DNA of 64,000 nt from Pseudevernia furfuracea (lineage: Eukaryota > Ascomycota > Lecanoromycetes > Lecanorales > Parmeliaceae): positions 62,001-126,000 of the forward strand of contig JAIUPT010000013.1 of NCBI GenBank assembly GCA_022315425.1, in the 5' to 3' direction. Positions within the stretch are counted from its first letter, which is position 1. Every line of letters starts with the position of its first letter. The translations under genes and the position numbers were made by a program. Positions 1-11,700 of this stretch are shown in pieces. The notes beneath the pieces are model-generated. The model ran no database searches and had not been told where the DNA came from. It worked only from the letters and a program-made list of their open reading frames with translations.

Positions 1-320
1 TCATCCAAAGTTGGCGTCACTCCCACCTGTTCTCGAATATGGTCATGTGTAACTGGATAAATGTCAGTATGTAGGCTTAAAAGGTCTGACCTCGTATAAT
101 TCCTATCACCTGGAGTGTTATTCCCTTTATACTATGTTTCTGTAAGTGCAAGGTCGAGTACCTGGTGACTAAGTATTGCCAAGCGTCTATTCCCATGAAA
201 GGCTGTTATGAAATCGGGGGGCCAGACGGAGGAATCTGCGGCTTGAAGAGCCTCCCATAGTATCCAAGGATCGGTGAAGTGATAGCCAAGGATCTCGTCG
301 ACTCCGTGGACGGTGTCCAT
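1..320 (-). pseudogene. RNase III-like domain gene, 3' end outside window, probably decayed
   Basis: Reading leftward from the Met at 320, the first half of an RNase III domain is recognisable: a helix ending in VDEILGYHFTDPWILWEALQ, then GNRRLAILSHQVLDLAL in place of the family signature NERLEFLGDAVL. The metal-binding positions (E. coli E38, E41, D45) read R, A and H, so catalysis is unlikely. The frame stops at 132. Beyond it, near position 45, the frame DHIREQVGVTPTLD resembles the start of the second half of the domain, but I found no GT-AG intron that joins the halves in phase without crossing a stop. It is either a pseudogene or a gene with a non-standard structure cut by the window edge. 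Related loci lie at 959-1448 and 5132-5742. Confidence 0.5.
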
Positions 321-958
321 TAACTTGGATGAGAACAGATACACGAAAAGACAAATAAAGAACAACTGATTCGAGTATTGACTCCGGAAATGCAGGGTGC
401 GCATGGTCATAACAACGGGATGCAAATTGCTCCAAATAATCGGCCTTGCCCGAGAAAATCCTAGTCATCGGAGCGACCATTCTCGTCCGAGACAACCATG
501 TGTGGGCAACGGCGAGCAAGAAGACACATGATCGGAACGCCGGCGGATGGTAAGAGAAGATTGGCAGCGTTAGGTAGACATCCGGCCACATCCAATGAGT
601 TCATGATTCAACTAACCTTACAATGGGGTCGCGCCGAGGAGCTGCGGTTGCCACCGTCAAACATCATTCAGCGATGGAAGAAAGGAGTAGGGGGCATGGA
701 TACCGGTATAATGACTAAAACTAAGTTTCTCTCATATACACACTATCGACCGGCGTCTCCGATTTTCTTCCAGGTTTTCGTGTCTCTTCCGCCTCATAGT
801 TTCCCGTGCGACAACGCGGCGACAATGCAAACGAGTTCGGAAGGGTAGATCGCGCGGTATAAGTCTTTTTGACCCCCATGCGAGTTCCATGATCTGAACA
901 GCTAACCACCTCATCCACCGAGATTCGAATCTCCTTTCCGTCACTCGAGCGCATCATC
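321..958. other. Intergenic, divergent promoter region of two RNase III-like loci
   Basis: About 640 nt between the leftward RNase III-like locus and the rightward one at 959. Open frames here are antisense or overlapping shadows with no recognisable domain. No tRNA or repeat was seen. Confidence 0.4.
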
Positions 959-1448
959 ATGGCAGACCCAGACATGGAAGAGGCAATCGACGAGGTCGAA
1001 CACATCATCAAGTACCAATTCGAACACCGTCCCCTCTTATCCGAGGCGATCCTGTCCAGCCGGGACCCCTTCCCCCGAGGCACGAACGACCCATCTCTAG
1101 CGGTAGCCGGCCAAATGGCTCTCGAGGCCATAAGCTGGCAGCTATTCTGGGCCACCAACTCCGCGAAAAAAAGACGTCACGCCGAGCGATCTGGACCGCG
1201 CTCTGCAATACCGCCAAGAATTGGACGGGGACGCGAACCTAGTCCGAGTGGTGAACCGGACCCATCTTTATCGGTACATCGCGACGGAAATCGGCGTGGT
1301 CAGTTCGAGGATGAGAGCGATCCTCGGTGCTGTTTGGAGGGATTCGGATCGGAATCTGGAGCAGGTGAAGGACGTGATGAAAGCGTTGGGCATGGCACCG
1401 GACGAAGGGGCGGAGGGTCTTGCGCTTCGTTTGAAAAAAACCCACTGA
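959..1448 (+). pseudogene. RNase III-like domain gene broken by a one-base frameshift
   Basis: The frame from ATG 959 begins like the neighbouring RNase III copies (EVEHIIKYQFEHRPLLSEAI). The second half of the domain (GDANLVRVVNRTHLYRYI and SSRMRAILGAVW) lies in another frame, ending at the TGA at 1446-1448. The frames meet at a run of seven A at 1166-1172, where one base is in excess; no intron is needed. Every acidic metal ligand is gone: the GDAVL site reads GQMAL, and the ADTVEAILG site of the 5.1-kb copy reads SSRMRAILG (E. coli D114 and E117 become S and R). The single-exon layout contrasts with the intron at the equivalent place in the copy at 5132-5742. A sequencing error in the A run could explain the shift but not the lost residues. 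Confidence 0.6.
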
Positions 1449-2869
1449 GCCTTTCAGAGAGGTTCAACTTGATGATGGCGGGGGGGGGCCCTTCGTAGAG
1501 CCTGTGAAAGAAGTTTTGCGGCTTCCATTGAGTAACCGAAGATGATGCGTTGAATCGCTTCGATTGCTTGCATCTTCATGTGTTGATGTGGCAATTTGCC
1601 CGGGCTTTCAAGGCACTGGTGTTTACCGATCTGCAGACCGCCTTGGGAGACTTGGCGGAAACGACGTCAAGGTCAACGGAAAGCCGAGGCACTTATTTAA
1701 TTCCGAATTGTGGCGACGATGTTCAAGAGCTGTTACTCTATAGGAAGTTCGCAAGTTCTGTGCTATTTATGATTCCTTTTAAATGATTCGGTGTGCGATC
1801 AAAAAATCCAGGACTATTCGAGATATTGGACCCTGAGTGAATCCGAGTCCAGAAGGCTGGCGCGTTTGCTACTTCAAGTGGGTTTTGAGGGCTTCGACCG
1901 CTCCTAGCGCGACGAGGTTCGGGACTTTCGATGTTACCTGTTAGCACGGGGCACAATACTACGATGGGGGACGCAGAAAATATAATCCCTGGGGGCGGTA
2001 AACTACCCAGTAATGACAAGCTCACGGAGACACGTGGTATCACCTTGGTAGTAGAGAGGTCAAATCAGGCCACATTCGAATATTGCAGTACATAAATCTA
2101 GAGAGCACGCGTCTACCATCAAGATTCTATGATCTAATTAAGTTATTATATGACAAAATCACTAAATTTTATATCAATAAGTAGTCTAGGCTATGACTCT
2201 GTAAGTTCAATTTTATTAGTTCTCAAAACTTATCTTATCAAAATTCATAAGCGTTCCAAATCTTGACTATGTGGTAGATTTTTACTTATTCGTCTTCTAG
2301 TTGAACCGAGTCAGAACGATCTGAAGTCTGTCAAGACCAAGAGGTTTTTTTCATAAACAGGGTTAAAAATCAGCAGTGTTGATAAAAGCCTCTTGGCGAG
2401 ATATGTTGAATTATTGAGGTTGACTGACTACCAAAGAACAGCAGCAGATACACAAAACAAAAATATAGAAACAAAGTCGAAAAGTGAGCAACCTCTTCTT
2501 TCCTTCGGATCGCTGCCAGGCCTCTTGATATATTTCCTCGGTTTTTGCGCCGAGTGCAACAAAATGGAGAAAGCGTCTTGGGGACATACATAGCATCGAC
2601 GCAAAACCACGTCCGACAAATGTCCAAAGAATGCGACCAGGTGGGCTTCAAGAAGGTTGGTGCGCATCCAGACTTCATGTGCATGCAGCCGCTGAGGGGA
2701 TAATATTCGGCCGACAACAAATAACGCACCTCACAAACGTATATCCAATATCACCCGGATCAATCCTTTATAGAAATCACACTAATCGCAAACCATCGAC
2801 TGCTGTCTTCGAGAACGAAGAGCACAAAATAGCTGTCCAAAGAAGCGCGGAACCGCCATCACAGCAATC
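1449..2869. other. Intergenic stretch with an A/T-rich island, no gene recognised
   Basis: About 1.4 kb. The part around 2090-2360 is markedly A/T-rich and TpA-rich, unlike the flanking coding DNA, and could be a RIP-decayed repeat remnant. Short frames at 1550-1786 and 2370-2729 show no domain I recognise. Confidence 0.4.
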
Positions 2870-3984
2870 ATGAGACGCCTCTTCATCTTATGCTCCCAAA
2901 TCACAACAACCCTCTGTACCGCCAGCCCACCCCTCCAACCAAGACAAAGTATGTCTTCACCCCCCCCCCCCTCCCTCTCTCTCCCGCACCTAATCCTTCC
3001 CAGCCTCCGGGGACGCCGTCGCCAGCGGCCTCTACTCCATCCAAGGATGCGGCGCCAACGCCACCGAACTCGCCTCCATTCTCTCCTCCATACCCTCATA
3101 CCTCCAACCCGCCATCACCGACACCCTATCCACCTACACAAGCCCCGCCTACAACACCTTCTTCAAAGACGTCCGCTCCGCCCCCTTGGTGCGCAAGATC
3201 CTCCAAAACATCGCCCACGGCACGCCCGTCCTCCCGGGCCTCGCGCAGCCCGGGTTCGGCAAAGTGACGAGCCCAGTCATCGCGTGCATCCCCTCGCCGC
3301 CCGTCTCCCACCCCTCCCCCGCGCTGGTAGGACTGACGCCCTGGGTGCAAGCGTTCGCGAGGCAGGAATGTGCCCGGGGCCGAGGCGACGATGCGTTTGC
3401 CTATTTCATCGGGGGCACGAACATAGTAGCGCTGTGTCCCGCGTGGTTTGCGCTCAACGTACCGGTCCAGCCAAAGGCCAGGCGACCGTGCATGGCGGTA
3501 GACCGAGCGACGAATCAGTTCCGAGGGTTGGGGTACCCGCTGGCGCGGAATCGGAGGTCGTGGCTGGTGCACGAGCTGGCGCACGTGTATCTGGTGGCGG
3601 CGACGAATCGCAGGGTGCCGGTCGACGAGGTATATGCTGTCAATCGCTGTTTCCGGTTGACGGCGGACCTGCAGAAATATATGCCGAATAATTACGTTTA
3701 TTACGCTGGCAGTATGTCCCGCGCTCCTCCCCTTTATACTTTTCCTTCGGCACATTCTACGCACGGATTTCCCCCTGTTTTTCAAAGCCTCGAGGAGCGA
3801 ATGGAGTCGTTTTTGTCCGGAATACCTGGGCTGATCTCGTGTCGTGAATCAAGGCGTCTTTTATAAATGCACCGGTTTCCCTACCGTGTCGTTCCGCGAC
3901 CGGGAACTGTCGGCCCTACCATCGAATACGACCGAAGACGCCGTGTGGGCAAATAGTAGTGCGATCGTAACGGATTTACCTTGA
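2870..3984 (+). CDS. Secreted HExxH zinc metallopeptidase (M35/aspzincin-like)
   Basis: Three exons: 2870-2948, 3004-3711 and 3854-3984. Introns are 2949-3003 (GTATGT...CCAG) and 3712-3853 (GTATGT...AAG). Phases agree and give 305 aa. The N-terminus MRRLFILCSQITTTLCTAS looks like a signal peptide. LVHELAHVYL supplies the zinc motif HExxH (H216, E217, H220). The Asp in PVDEVYAVNRC (about D234) fits the third, aspartate ligand of aspzincins (deuterolysin/Lys-M35 group), and MPNNYVYYA followed by a Cys-containing tail (VFYKC) is the usual end of the domain. It probably degrades proteins outside the cell; the substrate is unknown. Intron 1 carries a run of 12 C starting 11 nt after the donor. The neighbours give no functional link. 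Confidence 0.75.
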
Positions 3985-5131
3985 AAAGGTAAGGAGGATG
4001 AGGAAACATGGAGCGAATGCGAACACTTGCTGTCATTAAGAAAGTACAAGCCCATTCGACTTCTTTGCAAGCAAGTCGAGCTGAGAAAGGCGACGCCAAG
4101 GTTTTCCATGAAACGAGCTCAGTTTCAGTCCGCATGCGCGGATAAATAATTCGAAGATGAAAGTGAGAGAGGGATTGATAGTGAACAAAGTTGAATACCC
4201 ACAGTTCGTCTGACGGTAGTCGGTAGCTGTTCAGACAAGGAATTTTTTCCAAACGGCCAAAGAGAATCCAGACAACAACACTAATGCTCCCCCCTCGTCA
4301 ACGCCTTCAATTCTGCATCATCAAGATGACTTCCCTCACTCAAACCCCTCAACCGTCAGCCCACCAAAACCGAACCTCGAGCCCCTCACTCGGATCCGCC
4401 CGCGTAAGCGTCGGCTTCGCAGCAGAAACACAAACCCAACACTCCTCCAGCCCCCCCCCCCCCCCGCCCCCACCCTCAACGTTACTAAAAAGGCCCCACA
4501 AACTCGGCCAATCCCGTCTCCGGGAATCGCTACCCGCGCGAACTCCGCGGTAACGGTGTCAGACTCAACCTCCATCTGCCAAGCTCCCAATCCGCCCGAT
4601 TATCCTTGGGCGACCACGTGAGCGGTAAGGGATTTGATTTTTTGAGTCGTGGAAATTTGTGCCAAGAGCCCCACATGAGTAAAACGATCGAAGCTTCTTC
4701 CGTCATAGCTCGCTTCGATGCAAACTTCGAAGTGTTTTCAAGCCGTATAACACACGACTTGGCCTACCTACCCAATTAGATGCAATTATTCCCTCGCAGA
4801 GGGGGTCTTTTTTCGTCAAAACATCGACACGAAATGCACCGATTTCCCGTTCGAAACCCACGAGAGGAAACCATTCAATGACGCACCTCCCACGCAGTGT
4901 AAGGGTTTCTGCTAGAACAAGGGGGACGTAAGATGAGAACCGAGTCATCGACGCTTCCCCGGACCACACAACCAGAACGACATTGAAGAGAAGAGAAGAG
5001 AAAAAAAAGGGCCGTCCTTCCAAGCGCGCTCTACGCAGTATGCTGATCTCAAAGTTCCAACGCACCTTGGTTTCCCACCTACTCATCGACAGCCCTTCCC
5101 AATCCAACCTCCCTCAAAAGTCCCACTCAAC
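3985..5131. other. Intergenic, with a 15-C run and unsupported short frames
   Basis: About 1.15 kb between the metallopeptidase and the convergent RNase III-like gene. A C15 run lies at 4451-4465. A proline-rich frame at 4284-4553 spans that run and shows no domain, so I do not call it a gene. Confidence 0.4.
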
Positions 5132-5742
5132 TCAATCATCAATCACAATAACCTCCGGGACCCCCGTCTCCTTCAGGCGCTCCCTCGGCACCAAGCCCAA
5201 CGCATCCATCACATCCTTGACCTCCACCAAGCCACTATCCAGATAAATCGCGCCCAAAATCGCTTCGACGGTATCGGCGACCGGTCTCATCGTGGCGGCC
5301 GAGACGCTCCCGGGCGTGTTGATGAACCTCTCGAGGCCCAGTTCCAGACCGATCCGCTGCAGGTTGGCATTGGAGCCGAGTGTCTGCATCTGGTGCGAGA
5401 AAGCAGCTGTGCCCAGTAATCTCAGTCAGTGTTATGTGCGGCTTTGTGACTGACTAGCTGAGAGATGGTGATGGTTTTTTTTTGGGGGGGGGGGGGGGGG
5501 GGTTCGTACTTACCAGTAGTATCAGAGCCCTTGTACCAGTCTTCAGCGAGGGCGAGGCGAAGAACCGCATCTCCGATGATGGCGAGGCGTTTGTTGCCGC
5601 CGGGCGGTACGGGTCGAAATTCGCTGTCGAAAGCGAGGCCGGTGCATTGTAGGGCTTCCCAGAGGAGGGCGGTGTGAATAAAGCTGTATTGGATGATAGT
5701 TTCGACTGCTTCAATTGTTGGGTGTTTGGGGGTCAGAGGCAT
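5132..5742 (-). CDS. Short RNase III-domain protein without dsRNA-binding domain
   Basis: Two exons, 5742-5514 and 5406-5132, joined across a 107-nt intron (GTAAGT...CACAG) in phase, giving 167 aa. The product is a single RNase III domain: IEAVETIIQYSFIHTALLWE, the signature-like GGNKRLAIIGDAVLRLAL, and ADTVEAILGAIYLDSG. Relative to E. coli RNase III, D45, D114 and E117 are kept but E38 and E41 are K and A, so the metal site is incomplete; it may bind rather than cut, or be inactive. There is no dsRNA-binding domain. It is the best preserved of three related loci in the first 6 kb. The intron holds T9 and G19 homopolymers on the plus strand (5475-5502). Confidence 0.75.
5475..5502. repeat. 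T9-G19 homopolymer tract inside an intron
   Basis: Nine T followed by nineteen G on the plus strand. On the coding (minus) strand this is a C19 run that starts 11 nt downstream of the GTAAGT donor of the RNase III-like gene. It is likely length-variable and prone to assembly error. Confidence 0.9.
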
Positions 5743-6894
5743 GCTGGGTGGTAGCTTCAGGTTGTCGAGGTAAGGTCTGAAAGGAGGGTTCAGCTGATAA
5801 GACCCTAGCTGCTGGGCTACAGCTACATGTTTTTGTGAAGTGAAGGTCTTCCGCAGGTTGAGAGATGTGGAAATATGTCGTCGGATTCACACGATCAACG
5901 GCTAAGTTTGAAGATCAATCGTGACATTGACATATGTTGCAATATATTATAAGTATAGCGTATTTTGTCCGATTCTAGACCTGAGATGGTGTGTGATGCT
6001 GAAGAGGTGTGGAATCGAAAGTAGACGCGTGGCATTAGAGGTGAGTTGAGCGGGTGTTGTTTGCCTGAAAGTAAATTGAGCGGCAAGATTGTCACGACTC
6101 AGCAGTAATCAACTAATGCATGTCGCGGATCTCAAAGGTTCTTCTTCAAAGTACAAAAATATGCAGCAACCCGTCAGTTACTGAACCAAGCACCGCGAGT
6201 CCGATATCCAAGAGGGTGGAGGATCCCCATTGCATGCTTTAATCAGGTGAGCTTATGCAGTACTCCTACTGCAGGACACATTGCGACCAAATACTCCGAC
6301 ACAACGTTTTCATTCACAATCGCCTATTGCGTATGCAAAATTCTATCCCATATACCATCATCATCATCATCAGCCTACAATCTGCGGTCCATGACCATCT
6401 CACATTTCTAGCTGCCGAGTCCACCAACACAAAGAGCGTGGCAGGATTTCATCATGGAAAGACCAACGGGTGACTGAAATTATCACTTGGCATGCTATAA
6501 GATAGCGGCCACCAGCATCACGGAGTGTCGCTCTACCTCACGGAAGTACGATCAACAATCGTGAAAGCAAATCGTATGTGCTACAATAGACTTCGAGCCT
6601 GTTTGAGCACTTAGATAGACGCTACCGGGGAGTTTCCCAGATCCGCTTGACTTCTTCTCATACTCGGGGACCTTGTGGCATGGATGCTACTGCCATGAAA
6701 GGTGTAGGCTGCTGCTCCAGTGTCCTTTGGTGTAGAATAAGGTGTGGATGTGATTGAGCGGCCGTGTCTAGACTTCAATGTCTAGTCTTGTCTCTCTTTC
6801 TAGGGTTTCGGAATTGCTGAAGCTGCTTTCAGATATAAGTGCTGCGTTAGATCTGCTGCCCCAAACACTCGCAAAGCTCATCTCTGGTCATCAT
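5743..6894. other. Intergenic, no gene recognised
   Basis: About 1.15 kb upstream of the RNase III-like gene and downstream of the HIT gene; both are transcribed leftward. It contains a short ATC microsatellite near 6355-6372. Frames here show no domain. Confidence 0.4.
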
Positions 6895-7729
6895 TTATCC
6901 ACTGCCCGACTCTACCACCTCTCTCGCATCTTCCTCCTCAACCTCCAGCACTGCTTCAATAGGAATGGTCTTCCAATCATGACTCTTTGTCGAGAACTTC
7001 CTCAAATCACCGTTCTTGGGAAAAACATGCATATGCAAATGCCCCACTGAGTTAGCCGGGTATGCGTGAAACGCGAATTCGAAATCTTCCGGCTTGCATC
7101 TCAAGAAGCTTTCACTCAGTACATCAAAGTCCTTTGTCAGTGTGTGCAGCAAGCTCTTACGGGACCGGGCGTTTCTATCGTTTTTTCCCAGTTTGGTATT
7201 TTGCTCTTCGAAAGTAGAGCGCACGCGTTCAAGAAGCTTAGGTGAACCGTCTTCATTCTTCCAGAAAGTGACGAAGTGCTCTTTCAACTCTTCGAGCAGG
7301 GCCGAGTGGTTAGCGGTAGCGTCGGGGTCGACGATGTTGAAGATGCGCTTGCGAGCGATGACGAGGCAGTGGCCGAAGCCTTGGCCTTCGGGCGTGTGTT
7401 CACCCGGCTTGAATTCTGGATATTGGCGTTTGTCGTAGCTAGCGAGGTTACCGATAATGTACGAGTCTTGAGACTCGGAGAGGATGAGGGAAGAGGGATT
7501 ATGGGATTCAAATTCCTGCAAGGTGGATGTAAGGTAAAAGAAGGCTAGCAAGGGAGTAGGCAGGGCAGATTTACAGAGAACCAAGTGTCACTCTTTGCGA
7601 AAGGCTTGCTGCCAACCACTTTACCCACCAAATTCGAAGGGATTAGTCCAGAAATACTGTGAAAAGCGATAGCACAATCAGCATTCCAAACCTCACAGAT
7701 AAAGCTTCAGGCTCTTTCTGACGCGTCAT
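6895..7729 (-). CDS. HIT-superfamily protein (histidine triad hydrolase-like), 5' end uncertain
   Basis: The main exon (7515-6895) encodes FAFHAYPANSVGHLHMHVFP; GHLHMHV is the H-x-H-x-H triad of HIT nucleotide-binding hydrolases. Upstream, an in-phase intron 7516-7574 (GTAAAT...GCAG) joins the frame CEVWNADCAIAFHSISGLIP...KSDTWFS, which reads naturally into EFESHNPSSLILSE. That frame has no Met and is closed upstream by a stop near 7709. An ATG at 7729-7727 lies in another frame, so a further 5' exon, or an indel, is required; I could not find a consistent donor. HIT proteins act on nucleoside phosphoramidates, dinucleotides or adenylylated substrates; which applies here is unknown. The gene lies just downstream of the 75-aa membrane protein on the same strand. 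Confidence 0.65.
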
Positions 7730-7778
7730 GCAGCTTGGAAATGTCTGGAGCGCTTCTGTTCCGAAGTCACATAATTAC

Positions 7779-8006
7779 TTACAGCTCCACATAATCGTAG
7801 TCGTCATTCTTAGCCTTCCACTCCCTCAGCTCCTTCATGGCCTGGTGATTGCTTCTGAAGTCATCTCGCTGCTTTCGGTACAAGTCTTTGCGTTCCTGGA
7901 AGACTTTCGGGTCATGCAGATCAAGGTCTGGGTCCGTACTGGGCGACATAGCATACGCCACGATACAAAGAACGAGGACAGCGGCGCCAACGGTGGCAAG
8001 GCTCAT
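7779..8006 (-). CDS. Small single-pass membrane protein, 75 aa, function unknown
   Basis: An intronless frame of 75 aa. It starts with a hydrophobic helix (LATVGAAVLVLCIVAYAM, residues 3-20) that could be a signal anchor, followed by a charged soluble tail rich in K, E, D and R and ending DYDYVEL. The clear bipartite layout and start/stop context favour a real gene. I do not recognise a named family. It sits about 50 nt upstream of the HIT gene on the same strand. Confidence 0.5.
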   Translation of the reverse strand: MSLATVGAAVLVLCIVAYAMSPSTDPDLDLHDPKVFQERKDLYRKQRDDFRSNHQAMKELREWKAKNDDYDYVEL

Positions 8007-8772
8007 GTTGTAAATTCAAAGATTTTGAACTGCGTCCTCCTTAGGAGAGGTAAATAAGAGCGAAGTCAAACGGGGAACCAGCAGCAACGATCTCTTTTAC
8101 AACCAAGATAGTAATGATAACGGTTCAAAGTCGACCCAGTCGGCTAAGGTCCGCTGGAATTGGCCGTGGTCGCAATGCTTTGAACGCCGCCGGCGGGCAT
8201 CAGTCGACTCTGTTCCAGACTGTTTGGCAATCATTCTTTTCTTGCTTCGATTGAACCCCGCAACCGTATCTAGTCTGTGTTCAAAGCGGGAAGGGTCTCA
8301 GCATCGCCGTTTGCGGCCGACCAGAGACTCAAAGAGACAGGAAACAGACCCGAACGGCACTGAGTTCAGCAGATATACCCAATATACAGCGTACGTACAG
8401 GTCAGAGGAGATCATTACGGTGGAAGAAGAAAGGATGGAGATTAGAGAGAAAGCTGGTGGTCCCCGAAGCCTACGATTGGTCTTTCGGGCGAGGTTACCG
8501 TAAGGCTGAAAGTGCACAGCCACAATACTGCTCTTCTGCCTATAGACTGTAAAGTGCAAACGAAAGCCTTGTCAGATCAAAGAGTAGAGTGTCTTTTACG
8601 ATAGAATCGAATTGAGCATCGTACGCCTAGTCTACAATGTATGGGATATCACGTGACCTCCCTGAGATCAAATTGCCCTTGAAGCGCCCCTCCCTTGTGA
8701 AGGAAATCTCTGGAGTTCCATCATGCATTTCCATCATGCATACGACAAAACATATCGTGACAAGTCTATCCT
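8007..8772. other. Intergenic, no gene recognised
   Basis: About 770 nt between the 75-aa protein gene and the 3' end of the MYST acetyltransferase gene. No structured element or domain-bearing frame was seen. Confidence 0.4.
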
Positions 8773-11700
8773 CTAGTCCTCCATCGCTTCGTCTTCCTCG
8801 CTTTCAGCCTCGCTCTCTTCTGCGTCTTCGACGTCGAAGTCGGCATCAGCAGCGGCCTCCTCGGCCTCTTCAGCCTGAGACACTTCTTCACCTTCGGCAT
8901 CTTCCATATCTTCGTCGCCTTCTGCGTCCTTTTCGTCATCCTCTTCATCGTCATCATCTTCCTCGTTGTCGCCTGGTACATCGACCTCATCGCCATTTTT
9001 CGCGGCTTCTTCAACTTCCTCTTCTGATTCAGCTTCCTGGGCTTTCTTGGCGTCGTCGCTGAGTCTTGTCCGTCGAGGCGCAGCAGATGCCGCTCGATTC
9101 TGGCGGCCCAGAGTGCCTGGGGTTGTGGTTTCACCCTTGCCGATGCCTAAGCCAGTGGCAGCTCTTCTCATAGTCGGTGTGATACTCGGTGTACTTGCAC
9201 CGTTTAGTGCAGACTTGCGTGGACCTCCTCGCCATCCACCCCGCCGGGGACGGGCCGTGCCAGGGATTGGAGGAAACACTTCGTACCGAGTGGGTGGAAT
9301 ATAGGGAGTGGGCTGTAAAGATGGTGTATCTGAGATGCCATTGGTTCTTGGAGATGGTAATATGGGCTTGGCGGGTGTACTTTTGGATGATGAACGATTG
9401 AGATGGGGAGTTGAGCCCAGTTGGGCGTGGAGTTGTGCAAGGGTTGGGTCCATTCGGTCGGCTGCATTCGAAGAATCGCTAGCATTTCCGTTGAGTTTTG
9501 GTTGGCTATCGTCGGGGTCGACCATCGCGCTCTCGGTAGCTTTGTTTGCGGCTGCGTCAGCAGCCAGGGCATTAGCCTTAGCAGTCTGTTGCACGCCCTC
9601 TTCTGGCGCTACTCCCTTATCCTCCTCTTCGTCTTCTCTAGGCGCAATAGTAGGAAGGGCTGGTGCAGTGTCATAGTGCGCGAGGTTGTTGCGGCCCATA
9701 ATGTATGGGGTCCAGACTAACGCATCGCGATTGATATTCACGTATTGCTTGCTCTCCCAATCCTCGATGCATTGCCGAAAATAGTCATGGTCGAGCCTCA
9801 AGGCGTATGAGTGGGTGATTGGATCACGGACGAGCGACCTTAGACCTTCCAATGCAGCGACTATGTCGTCGGCGGTCATGCCAGTTCGCTCTGAAAGCTC
9901 GACTATGCTTATTGGTGTCTTCTTGTCGACCAACTCGTATGACAGGACGAGACGCCAGTAGTTCCGGTAGGAAACCAATCCCATATCGGAGAGAGGCTTT
10001 TCTGGAGATCCAGTCTTGCCTTCCACGAGAGTGAGGAGGTAAGAGAAGCTGATCAGGAGATTGCCGTATCCTTTGCGCTGGTGTATAGGAAGTGTCAGGA
10101 TACAGGATACATTATTGAGGCTACTGGGTCTCTTTTCCTTGGAGAAGTAGCCGACAAAATGACATCCATATTCGTCGTACTCAGTCATGACATAGAAGAG
10201 GAATGGTTCCACATCGTAGTACAGAGTCTTAGATCCTAGGAAGAGTTTGGCGAGTAGACAGAGGTTCTGGCAATAGACTGGATTTTTGCGGCCGTCGACT
10301 TCGAAGACGGATATAGAGCCGTCTCGGTAAATCTCATCTCCGGGAGGATGCTTCGCGGGGCATTTCAGCTTGTGCCGCCATGCAACAAAATCCGAATTCA
10401 TGTACTTGAGGCAGAACTCGCAGATATATAGCACGCGATTTCGACTGTATTCCTCCGGATATGGCGCAGCATACCAAGTCTCTATCTCATATCCACCAAA
10501 GTTGACGCATTTGATCTTGCTTGGCGGGCCCGCCAATTTTTGTGTTCGGGCCTTTGTTTCTCCCTCGGCTTCAGAAGCTGCAAGCTTCTGTTTCCAATCA
10601 TCTTCAGCTTTTTGACGAGCTTCATTAAATTTAGCCCGATCAGCTTGCAAGGGCAAGGTTTTTGAGGTGTCAGCGTCGGCTTCAGATAAGACTCCACCGT
10701 ATGGTTTGGATTTCAGCTCATCATTCTCACGTTCATGGAACGCGTAGAAGGGTGTTGCATATTGTGTGGATATTACAGGTGCTGGTCGCTCACGCTCCTG
10801 TTGGACATCAGCGGTCAACTCCCGGGGGCGTGGTTTTTTCTTTTTTGATTTTGGTTTCAGCCGAGCCGCGAGCTGTGCCGGGTCCAAATGAAAGGACAAT
10901 ATGATATTTTTTGTGTTTTTCTTGATAATCGATGCAGACCCATGGCCAAAATCTTCTGATTTCCGTCTTTTAGAGGATCTCGAAGACCTTGGTGGTCTAG
11001 CCGAGGTGCTTGCATCAGCGTCATCTGCATCTTCAGCTTCATCACTCTCATCCTCGTCCTCAACAAAGCCACCTGGGATGAGACCCGCGAATTCTAAATC
11101 TCTAGCTAATACACTATTCTTCCTGGATCGTTTCTTGGGCTCATCCTCTTGCTGTTCTGATGAAGCCTTGCGTTTTCGCAATGAGCGAGAGCCGTCCAGA
11201 GGGTCGTCATCGAGGATGAGATTATTAAAGACATTATGAGAGCCAGGTCTTGACCCTCCTCGTGTTTGAGGCAAGAGGTCTCTGGTGAACTTGGTAGCTG
11301 ATGACCTTCGGCGTGAGACAGCTCCAGGAGTGGAAGGTTCAAGAGCGTTATCGATACATGGAGGACATCTCCACTCCGAGGTATCTGGAAAGTGAAAGTG
11401 TAAGTTGCCATTGATTGCGAAGGGAAGGCGACAGGTCTTGTTCTTACCGTCGGTTGACTTGAGACGTTTGGCGTCTCGGGCACATTGCCGATGGGCTGCA
11501 GGCTCGTGGTTAGCTTGAAGTTTTTAGGAAGAACCGGGAGATCAACAAAAAGCTTGTTCTCATTCCTGAATATCAAACACTCTTTGTCACTTACAATTAT
11601 CTCCGCAAACAGAACAAGCCATGTACTCTTCAAAATCTTCGCTAGGGTCATTTTCTTCATCTTTACCGCAAAATCTGTGTTTTTATCAGCTTAAGAAAAA

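Noticed and set aside
2870..3691. 273-aa R/P/H-rich ORF over the metallopeptidase
   Set aside because: It is the wrong frame after intron 1; the peptidase frame has signal peptide, HExxH and phase-consistent introns.
4284..4553. Proline-rich ORF across the C15 run
   Set aside because: No domain, low complexity, crosses a homopolymer; no splice partners found.
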